A stretch of 64,000 nucleotides of DNA from Hibiscus mutabilis (taxonomy: Eukaryota; Streptophyta; Magnoliopsida; Malvales; Malvaceae). This document shows positions 55,324-64,000 of the stretch, in pieces (the first letter of the stretch is position 1; each line of letters starts with the position of its first letter). The position numbers were made by a program, and so were the translations under genes. The stretch covers positions 17,138,202 through 17,202,201 of the forward strand of contig CM033738.1 of assembly GCA_019671005.1 (NCBI GenBank), given 5' to 3'. The notes beneath the pieces are model-generated. The model worked only from the letters and a program-made list of their open reading frames with translations, had not been told where the DNA came from and searched no databases.

Positions 55324-56325
55324 AAAAATGTGGCAAATGTTTGGGGATCGGTTGTTCAATTGGATGGAGAGACATCTAATTCGTCATCATTTAAAAGGGG
55401 CAGGATCCTCGTTGAAACAAGTTGCTTGACGCGAATTGAAGAGGTATTGGACATGGATGTGGGAGGCTATCTGTTTCCAATTCGTGTACATGAGGAGGAC
55501 ACTTACATCATGTGCAAAACGGTTATGAATGGAGAATTAGGCGAGAATGGTAGTGAAAGCGAAAGTGGGGAGAAATCAATTGGCTTGAGAAGTGGCGTGG
55601 AGGGTTTGAAAGGTGAGGATCAGTTATCTCCTATTAGGAAGATAAGTTTAAACACATTGGGGAAAGACCAAGAGGTCTCGGCACAGGGGAATAGTTTTGA
55701 GATTGGGACAAATGACACAGTTGTTCCAAATTCGCTATCAAGATGTGGATCGATGCATGAGAAGAATGACCAAACACTGGAAGTTTCACAGAGAATCGAT
55801 TTACGGGTACTGGCAAACACTTCGACGGAGCAAGATGAATGGATGTCAGAAGAGAACGTTGAAATGGTGCAACGCCAAGAGGGTGGTGATCAGGGGGCAA
55901 AAGAATTGGAATATGAGGCCGGAATCTAAACTTAGACGATAATATTGGAAATGAGGGACCACATGGTGTTATGTCGAGGACTTCAAAGGCTCAGCGGATA
56001 CAGTGCCAAGAAAATACAAAGAAGGTACGAGAGGTTAGTGAGATTTTATTGAGTTTTATGTCGCCGGCTGAACAAGCGAATGCTGAAAAAAAAAATCTTA
56101 GGAAAAGGGGTATAGGGCGACCGAAAAAAAGTACAACAACAGAGCAAGGTGTCGCCAATGGTTCACTGACAGATTCAGATTTTCTTAATCGTAAACGGAG
56201 GATATTGCGTGAGGCTAGGGAGACGATTCAGTTGGGAAGGCTGGTAGGTGCGAATACTATTGGCAATGAAGATGATATTGCACGGGATATAGCTAAAATT
56301 ATCGAAGCACGAGAGAAGGATCAGT
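55324..56325 (+). pseudogene. LINE ORF1-like protein, broken
   Basis: 55330-55929 reads VWGSVVQLDGETSNSSSFKR, GRILVETSCLTRIEEVLD, DVGGYLFPIRVHEED, a motif order seen in plant LINE ORF1 proteins (W-G, V-D, R-G-R-I-L-V, F-x-I-x-V-x-E), followed by an acidic Ser-rich part. A frame change near 55930 leads to MSRTSKAQRIQC, LRKRGIGRPKKS (an AT-hook-like GRPKK) and ARDIAKIIEAREKDQ to 56325. The N-terminal start is missing. Confidence 0.6.
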
Positions 56326-57480
56326 AACAACCGGTATGAGGGTGTTGTCGTAGAATGGCCGGTGAATAAGAGGGGGATTCAAGATAGATTGTGACAACAC
56401 CGATGTGAACTGATTTTCTTGCAAGAAACAAATATAGGAGATTTTTGGTGTCGATGGTAAGTATAGTTGGTGCACTGTTACTTTTGATTGGTTGTTGATC
56501 ATTTGGGAAGTAAGTCATTTTGCTATAAAGGATTCGATGGTTAATAAGCGTTGTGTGTGAGTGAGACGTGAAATGTTAAATATCCATGCAACTTGTGAGG
56601 AGATTGCACAGTTGGTTATTTGGGGGAAAGTTTGCGAAGTATTTCAGTGAATCGCTCTACCATGGTGTGTGAGTGTTGAGTTCAATGCGGTCCGATCAGT
56701 CGGGGAACGTAAGGGATGTCGAGCATTTTCCTATGGATGGTAAATGCTGGGTATCGTTTATTTTACTGTTGCAATTTTTATCGAGTAGTTAATCTCTAGT
56801 GTTAAGTTTGTTAGTTGTGGGGTTGTCTTGTCTTGATACTATTCCCTTGGTGTTGCTCTACCCTATTGATGGCTTCTGAAACGCTCCCCATGTTGGATGT
56901 ATCATGGAAATTAGCTATGATGATTTTGCTTTTGATTTTTCTTATGTGAGTGGTAATAGTTGCGGTTCCGTGTGCCTCTATAGCAGTGTTTCTTTATATC
57001 AGATTAAGGACGGGGTGCGATAGGAGAAGGTTCTGTCCAATAGTGTGTTAGCAGTTAGTTTTCTGCTCTATTGAATATAATGGGAGTTTTTGCAGTCTCT
57101 TGTGTTGGCTAAAAATCAAATTCGCAGGAAGTGATTATTCGGGAAGATCTTACTGTGTTGTTATCGTTCTACTGGAGTTAATAGTCCTGTGGATATTCTA
57201 GCAAAGAAGGGTGTTGATAATTCATCCTGATTGGACGAGGGGTGATCATTATCACGGGTTTGAGGGGTGAGGGTAGCAGCTGTGTTGGTTCGGAGAGATG
57301 CTTGGCTCGTGCGGGGGTTGGTTCCTTTGTTGGGATGTTTGTTTGTTTTTTCTTTGTTCGGTGTTTGTTCTTTTAAATATTATCATGTTTATACTCTTTT
57401 CCCCATTCTAAATTTAAGGAGGTTTTTAATTAGTCATACGATAATATTTTTTGTATGATTTTTATCGATACGAATAAAAT
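56326..57480 (+). pseudogene. LINE ORF2 relics
   Basis: Only scattered text remains: the endonuclease start at about 56412, then unreadable sequence, and the RNase H-like end at about 57170-57225. The reverse transcriptase core (YADD-like) is not found, so most of ORF2 has been deleted or has decayed beyond recognition. A small open frame at 57267-57458 is T-rich tail sequence. Confidence 0.45.
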
Positions 57481-57483
57481 CAT

Positions 57484-57604
57484 TTGTTGATCAAGAAAAA
57501 CTTAAAATCTTATCATTTGAGTAAGAATTTGTGTAGATTATAAAAATGCGCGTAATTACATAAATTCTTACCAACTTTGTAAGAATTTTTGTAAATCTGT
57601 CTCA
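57484..57604. other. Short stretch with inverted repeat
   Basis: gtaagaatttgtgta (about 57522-57536) and tacataaattcttac (about 57557-57571) are inverted copies with one mismatch, and a third half, gtaagaattt, follows. It may be a small MITE; no target duplication is clear. No gene. Confidence 0.45.
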
Positions 57605-59232
57605 TTTTAGCCTCGCCATAAAAGTGTCTCACCCTAGAATTTCCCCAAAGCAAGAATTAACAAAAGTTTAATTTCTTTTCCAAAATCACGATATAGAGGC
57701 CTTTTATCCACACTTGCGTCGATCATCTATGACAGCCTTAGACCGTTCCTCCACCAACCATGGAGCAAGTCCAATTTGGTTCGGCTCTAGCAACATTATA
57801 CCCCTAATAAAGACTCGATTCCCACAAAATTAAGTCAAAATAAAAGCCCACCTAAACCCCAGCAACTACCTTAAAATGAAACGTGACTGATGATTCTCGG
57901 TTTTATGATGGTGAGGCTCAGTGATGGTGGTTTCTTCGTTCAAGTGAGGGAGTTTTGGAGGCTTTGATGTTTGGTGGCTTGGGAACGATGTGGAGTGGTG
58001 GAAAAATTAGAAAATTGGTGGGTTGGAGTGAATGGCCGGTGAATGTATATGGTGAGGGGTGATGGGTTGTTGGTAGGGGCATGGGTGTAGGGCATGGGTG
58101 GTGGCGTGGGAAATCTAATACATTGATTGTTTTTTATTTTTTAATAATAATAATAATATTAAACAATAATAATATAATATTAAAATAGTAATAATACTAA
58201 TAATAATACGAAAACCTAGACACAAATTAGTGATTACAACTGCCATTGTTTGCTTATTCTTGTGAAACGATAATAAAGCAATGATCATAATCACTAATTT
58301 TTATCGTACTTCCTCGTTTTAAGACTTGGAATCACGAGTTCTTCTGAAACTTTTCGCTTTTCCTCGGCAAATTCTTCAAGCTTTGAATTCTTCGATGCCC
58401 CAATTTTTATCATGTTGGCAGGAAAAAAAGTCTCAACATCGTGCCCGAAGGTCTTATTGATGGTCCGAAGGTTTTAACATCATGCCCGAAGGTCTTATTG
58501 ATGGCTCGAAGGACTTAAAAATGACATCTCGCTTAGAGAACACCAAAATACCTTAAGATGATGCCCCGATTTATAACACCACAATGTCCCCCAAATTAAA
58601 AACCTTAAATTATGAAATCCCTAAATTAGAAAACCTAATTTTTGGAGAATTTACTTCAGAAATCTTAATTGTGTTTGAGGACTAAATTGAGTAAAATCAG
58701 AATGTTTGGGCTTATTTCAGAATTTTGGTGACCAAATTGAAATCAGAACAAAACTTTGTGCTCAGTTCGTGAACCCTAGAAAGTGCAAGGTCGCACCTTG
58801 TTATTTACCCATTTCTTTGGGTATTTAAAATCATTTTTTAAAGTTAAACACCCCTTCAAATCCCATTTGATCAGCAGCCAACCTTAACTCTCTTTTTCTC
58901 TCTCGAATAACAATCGTTGACCGCTGACTTTCCGTCGTTGACTTTTTTGGTTAAAGTCAACTTTGCATTTTTCGACGTCTTAATTCCAAATTCGTTTCCT
59001 ATTTTTTCAAAATTTGAACCCGAAAGACTGTTTTACTTTTTACATTTATATGTACTTAGTATTTTGAGAATTGTATACCGAGATCTAATTCGAAATATTA
59101 TGTTCAGGTTACATTGATTTGGATATCGAGATTTTTTCTCCTCTTCCACCAGTACGGTCTACTACTGCACAACCCATGAGATCTACACGTGAGTATGGTT
59201 TGGATTGTTGTTTCTATGTTAGTGTATGTGCA
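57605..59232 (+). repeat. Second copy of the LTR pair at 37430-39700
   Basis: It follows 37430-39700, including the junction between the TGTAGCGAC-type LTR and the next LTR (at about 58570). About 700 bp are missing at 58908-58910 (after ctctcgaataacaa), equal to 38680-39370. Sharing the junction means a DNA duplication, not two independent insertions. No gene. Confidence 0.75.
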
Positions 59233-60245
59233 ATTGGGACACGCTTGCCATTTTGCAGGAATTGTATTGTACTGTTATATGACAGAGGAATGACTTGATA
59301 TTTACCTTGGACCATAAGATTTTACAGTACAGTTACATAACTTTACAGTACAAAATTTATTGCAGTAAAAATTTCTTACATGATTATTCTTGCATTACAT
59401 ATTTCATGATTTTATACTTTGGGTTATAATACTTGAAATGCATTTATGCAAGTAGTTAAGCTAAAAAGCTTAATGTACACAAGACTTGTAAGAAATATCG
59501 AATCCTATGATTTGAATATTATATTGGTTAAATGAACTATACACATAAGGTAGTTCTATACATGATAAAATGTTATCAACTGCAATTGGAAATCGCTTGC
59601 CATTTTGCAGGGCTGTGATATTTATAATCATTGTTTTACATTGTTATGATTATACCTCACTAAGTTATACTTAGCGTGTGTTTTGTATCACACGTAGGTA
59701 TTTCAGACAAGATAGCAGAGGATGAGCTGCACATCGTTGGATCAAGTTAATCTGCATTATCAGTAAGTATCACCACATCGTAGTCTTGTGGGGCATGTAT
59801 AGAATTTAAATAAGTAGCTATTTTGTATGTCTAAATTTTTGTACGCTACTTATAAGTTAATGTGGATGTATGATCTAGAAACATGAATTAATTTGAGGAA
59901 TTAAGAATATTAGAAAAGATGCTTCAAACGATTTTAAACTTAGTTGGTCGTTTATCGCGTAGCGATTCTAAAATCAAGAAAGGGTCTAGGCAGCACACAT
60001 AGTTTTCACCCTGAATTATATTTTCATTTTAATAACTGCTTAAATTATTTTATAAACCAATTCAGGGTCAAAACTAGGTGGCTCTAGATAGATTTATAAT
60101 TTAGTGAAAACCAATAAAGGGCTATTTAATCAAATTAGTTTGGCTATAAAAAAGAAAAAAATTACAAGTCTAAAAAATTAGTGTAAATCAGTTAATAACA
60201 TCTTTAATGTGTATTCGTAAATCGAATATACGTTGAGGGTGTTAC
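59233..60245 (+). repeat. Right-hand part of a long gypsy LTR
   Basis: It resembles the end of the solo LTR at 47607-52766: 'cctcactaagttatacttagcgtgtg' (59655-59680), then cacacgtaggta, the 'ttttcaccctgaattatatt' block (60003) and the end gagggtgttaca at 60245. It directly abuts RT sequence of the next gypsy, so it is an insertion or deletion joint within that element and not its own 5' LTR. Confidence 0.7.
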
Positions 60246-61100
60246 ACTTGTGATACCCTTCAAATTGACTAACGCCCTTGTCTCGTTTATAGACTTGATG
60301 AATAGGGTGTTTCAACCCTATCTTGACCAATTCATTGTGGTCTTTATAGATAATATTTTGGTATATTCTAAATCCAAGGTTGAACATGAGGAACATCTCC
60401 TGATCATATTGCATACTCTAAAGGAGAAACAACTTTACGCAAAATTTAGCAAGTGTAAGTTTTGGCTCTCAAAGGTTATGTTTTTAGGGCATATAGTTTT
60501 TGTTGAAGGTATTCAAGTCGATCCGAATAAAATTGAGGCTATAATGAGCTAGAAGTAGCCCAAGAATATTTCTAAAATCCAAAGTTTATTGGTTTAACCG
60601 GCTATTATCGGAGGTTTGTTGAAGGTTTTTCTATCATCGCAACTCCGTTAACTAAACTTCTAAGGAAGAATGTCCCTTTTATTTCGACTGAGACTCAACA
60701 GATTAGTTTTGAGAAGCTTAAGACCGTGTTAACTGAAGCATCAATTTTGATTCAGCCTGAGCTTGGAAAAGCTTACACCGTCTACAGTGATGCTTCTCAC
60801 ACTAGATGGGATGTGTTCTGATGCAGGATAAAAAGGTAGTAGCCTATGCGTCCTAACAGCTGAAAACGCATGAGTATAACTACCCTACCCATGACCTTGA
60901 GCTTGCTACCATGATCTTTGCTCTCAAGATCTGGAGACACTATCTCTTCGGAGAAAAGTGGTATATCTATATAGACCATAAGAGTCTGAAATATCTCCTC
61001 ACCCAGAAGGAGCTAAATCTGAGACAACATCATTGGTTGCTGCTTCTTAAAGACTATGACTGCGAGATTAAATATCATCCAGGCATGGCGATGCCTTGAG
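60246..61100 (+). pseudogene. Third gypsy copy: reverse transcriptase end and RNase H, broken
   Basis: It begins mid-RT: IPFKLTNALVSFIDLMNRVF (60250), QFIVVFIDNILVYSKSK (FIDD changed to FIDN), LYAKFSKCKFWLSKVMFLGHI and QVDPNKIEAI, then a stop. RNase H follows in several frames: YSDASH-type text at about 60785, YPTHDLELATMIFALKIWRHYLFGEKW (60890-60960) and HKSLKYLLTQKELNLRQ (60980-61030). It keeps the RT-RNase H link that the central copy lost, so it is a sister copy of the same family. Confidence 0.85.
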
Positions 61101-62546
61101 TCATAATGCCATTTTAGATTTGAGAGCTTTGTTTGCCCAGATGAGTTTGTATGAGGATGGTAGTCTTATGGCAGAACTTTGGGTTATTCCTACTCTGATT
61201 TCTGATATTTGAGTAGACCAGTTTAGTGATCCATTTTTGATGCAACGTAAGAGAGAGGTTGAATAAGGTACATCTCATGATTTCTCTATTAATTAGGATG
61301 GTGTTTTGTATTTCTGGGGTAGATGTTGCATTTCAAGGAATTTTGGGTTAAAATAGGTTATTCTTTGTGAGGCTCATGACAATCCCTATTCTATGCATCC
61401 TGATGGGGACAAGATGCATAAGAATCTTCATGAGGGGTACTGGAGGACGGGTCTCAAGTGGGATATTGTCAGATTTGTGTCGAAGTGTTTGACCTATAAG
61501 AAGGTTAAAGTAGAGCATCAACGTCCGACGGGGTTACTTTAGCATATTGAGATTCCTCAGTGGAAATGGGAGTGTGTGATTATGGATTTTCTCAGTGGTC
61601 TTCCTTTGACTCTATTAAAAAAGACTCATTCTAAGTTATTGTTGATCGTCTAACTAAGTCTGCAGACTATATTCCTGTTCGAGTTGACTATCCTCTGAGT
61701 AAGTTAGCTCAACTCTATATCTCAGAGATTGCTTGACTTTATGGGTTACTGTTATCTATTATTTTTTACTGAAATTTGAGGTTCACAGCAAAGTTTTAGA
61801 AGTCTCTTCATACTACTCTGGATACTTGGTTGAAATTTAGTACTTCCTATCATCTGCAGACGAATGGTCAGTCCGAGCGGGTAATCTAGATCCTCGAGGA
61901 TTTGTTGAGAGGTTGTGTAGTTGATTATAGAGGTAGTTGGGAGGATTTCTTATCGCTTGCAGATTTTGCCTATAATAACAAATATCAAGCCAATATCAAG
62001 ATGGCACCGTATGAGGCTGAGCAGACTGTCATATTGGCTCGAGATCGGCTTAAGGCCGCTTTTGATAGACAGAAGTCTTATATCGATTAGAGACATCGGG
62101 ATATTGAGTATGATGTGGGAGATGAGGTTTTCCTAAAAGTATCTCCGTGGAGGAAGGTACTTCGTTTTGGTTGGAAAGACAAGTTGAGTCATCGTTTCAT
62201 TGGCTCTTATCGTATTATTCGTCGAGTTGGTCTAGTTGCATATCAGCTTAAGTTACCACCAAATCTTAAGCGTATTCATGATGTCTTCCACGTCTCTGTG
62301 TTGAGATGCTTTCGTACTGATTTGTCTCATATTATTACAATAGAGGAAATTAAGATCTGTCCTGACTTACATTTTGAGGAGGAACTAGTAGAGATTCTTG
62401 TTTTGGACAAGAAGGTTCTTCGGAGGAAGACCATTAAGATGGTCAAGGACTTGTGGCATAATCGTGGTCATGATAAGGCTACATGGAAGCCCATGACCGT
62501 TGTCAAAGCTCAGTATTCGTATCTCTTTGATCTACGTAAATTTTGA
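61101..62546 (+). pseudogene. Third gypsy copy: integrase and C-terminal domain, broken
   Basis: Relics include the zinc-binding region (about 61360-61540, EAHDNPYSMHPDGDK.., CLTYKKVKVEHQRP), the core (MDFLSGLPL, about 61580) and, from 61902, LRGCVVDYRGSWEDFLSLADFAYNN with a deletion after MAPYEAE. 62115-62546 is one open frame: GDEVFLKVSPWRKVLRFGWKD, SHRFIGSYRIIRRVGLVAYQL, HDVFHVSVLRCFRTD and a chromo-like end. The purine tract aagggggatag (62563-62573) follows. Confidence 0.85.
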
Positions 62547-62574
62547 GGCCGAAATTTCTTTTAAGGGGGATAGT

Positions 62575-64000
62575 TGTAACACACCAAATTTCCCCCAAAT
62601 TAAAAACTCTAAATTGTAAAATCCTTAAATTAAAAACCCTATTTTTGGGGAATTTACTTCAGAAATCTTAATTGTGTTTGAGGACTAAATTGAGTAAAAT
62701 TGGAAAGTTTGGCCTTATTTCAGAATTCTGGTGACCAAATTGAAATCAGGAAAAAACTTTGTGCTCAGTTAATGAGCCCTGGAAAGTGCAAGGTTGCGCC
62801 TTGTTATTTACCCATTTCTTTGGGTATTTAAAAAATCTTTTTAGAGTTAAACACCCATTCAAATCCCATTTGATCTATAGTTGCCCTTAACTCTCTTTTT
62901 TTCTCTCGAATAACAATTTTTTTATCACCTTTATTCCTTTTGCGTTCTGGCCAAGCTCCTTGCCGCCGTCCTTTCAACATTCCAAGTCTACCAGTGTGTA
63001 CCCTATTGTGTTCCGATCAAAACCCATCCATTGCTTTATCATTTCTGCTAACCGTGTGTGTCTGTGACCATCGTGAATCTATTCAGATTCTCTTTCTTGC
63101 CATTGCTGTTTTGTCTCTTCGAGTTGGGTAAGCCATTGTGGTCTTTTTCGGTTCCTTATTGTTTGGGTTGTGATTTAATCCTTTTACCTTGTTGTTTTAG
63201 CTGAAAAATAACAAACTTTGGTCACCGACCATCAAGGGTCCTATAAACCCTAGTCTCAGCTGGTTAAGTGAAAGGTATAGTGTTGGGCTATCATAGTCTG
63301 TCCAATGATTAAGCCCAAAATCCTTAGCCCTTATTTGATTTGGTTGGGCTGATCTAAAAACCATTTGTGTGAGCCCAAGAACCAGATGACCCATTTTCTC
63401 AGAACTAGACTAGATCTGTATGCCAAGCCGAACCGAGTCAGCCTTGAACTGAACCGAACTAGTGAGCCGAACCGTTAAACCATTGATTAACTTGAACTAG
63501 ATAACGTCAGCATTGATAGTATGACGTCATCATTAACGTTGACCATGATGTTAACGTTGACCGTTGACCGCCTCTTTTGATTGCCACCGTTGATCGTTGA
63601 CGTTTTAGCATTAACTTTTTCGATTAAAGTCAACTTTGTATTTTTGACGTCATAATTCTAAATCTGCTGCCTGTTTTCCCAAATTCAAACTTGAAAGACT
63701 ATTTTACTATTTACATTTATATGTACTTAGTATTTTGAGAATTGTATATCAAGATCTAATTTAGAATACTATTATGTTTAGGTGACATTGATTCGGATAC
63801 CGCGATTCTTCCTCCTCCTCTACCAGTGCGGTCTATTATTGCATAACCTGCGAGATCTGCACATGAGTATGGTTTGGATTATTGTTTCTATGTTAGTGTA
63901 TGTGGCATAGTATTAGATTTTTATGTGGTGTTTACTCTTGTAGGTGTTGACTCTGTCCGACCTAGTGCTAGGGCTGAGCGTGGAAAACATCACTCTCGAC
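62575..64000 (+). repeat. 3' LTR of the third gypsy copy, continuing beyond the window
   Basis: It starts tgtaacacacc after the purine tract and matches 38340-39790 almost throughout, including 'cccatttctttgggtattta', the repeated 'gttgaccgttgacc' words (63540-63600) and 'tacatttatatgtacttagt'. No gene is visible; the frame at 62940-63131 recurs in the other LTR copy with a different length, so it is likely non-coding. Confidence 0.82.

Larger units (their letters stand above)
55299..57483 (+). mobile_element. LINE (L1-type plant retroelement), truncated and internally deleted
   Basis: An ORF1-like region (55324-56325) is followed by an endonuclease-start relic near 56412 (LIFLQETNIGDFWCRW). 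The RT is absent. Near 57180-57220 there is RNase H-like text (NSPVDILAKKGVDNSS). The 3' end has the T-rich stretch and 'ccccattctaaatttaagga' typical of plant LINE tails, then an A-rich end near 57483. I could not define target duplications. Confidence 0.65.

Noticed and set aside
57605..60245. 5' LTR of the third gypsy copy
   Set aside because: The sequence after 60245 is mid-RT with no primer site or gag, so it cannot be that element's own 5' LTR.

Overview
This window is nuclear DNA from a flowering plant, almost certainly a eudicot. The evidence is spliced introns, plant Ty1/copia and Ty3/gypsy elements primed by initiator-Met or Asp tRNA, an Athila-like element, hAT-type MITEs, a plant LINE, and the remains of a plastid threonine deaminase gene. 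Wording of several LTRs recalls cotton (Malvaceae), but that is memory-based and weak. No clearly functional protein-coding gene is visible. The window is a dense stack of nested, mostly broken retroelements around one decayed housekeeping gene and its partial duplicate.

Layout. 1-7678: a minus-strand gypsy element (gag, protease, RT, RNase H, integrase, all broken) inserted into a plus-strand copia element. The copia occupies 7679-14026 and is itself split by a 3.8 kb solo LTR (9050-12817, target duplication CATAC). 14229-14753: hAT-like MITE. 14762-14842: probable promoter of threonine deaminase, including a TATA box. 14843-27010: a 12.2 kb LTR element (matching 638 bp LTRs, target duplication CAATG) inserted between that TATA box and the start codon. 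It shows no coding of its own and carries a nested Athila-like element (15687 to about 24417) and a tandem-repeat block. 27119-30394: nine recognisable exons of threonine deaminase, disabled by one frameshift and two in-frame stops.

31471-38333: MITE copies; a 4.2 kb inverted-repeat-bounded unit with fragments of a shaggy/GSK3-like kinase (minus strand) and an EF-hand protein (plus strand). Inside the EF-hand fragment sits a complete 2.8 kb copia element (33181-36017, target duplication CAAGT). It keeps gag, but pol is replaced by what look like three spliced host-gene fragments; this is the most unusual object in the window. A truncated LTR follows.

38334-52912: a gypsy element with both LTRs, holding solo LTRs at 40352-42230 (ACCTT, antisense inside its own family's LTR), 42981-43701 (TACCG) and 47607-52766. 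The last contains an 18-bp minisatellite and a hAT-like element (51335-52141, CATATGAT). 52912-55298: segmental duplicate of the last three threonine deaminase exons and downstream DNA. 55299-57483: internally deleted LINE. 57605-64000: more LTR pieces and a second decayed copy of the gypsy family, with RNase H and integrase relics.

Two long solo LTRs (12664-12723 and 47826-47880) carry the promoter-containing half of a 5S rRNA sequence. All boundaries, target duplications and exon limits were read by eye; family names rest on recognised motifs, not on database searches.
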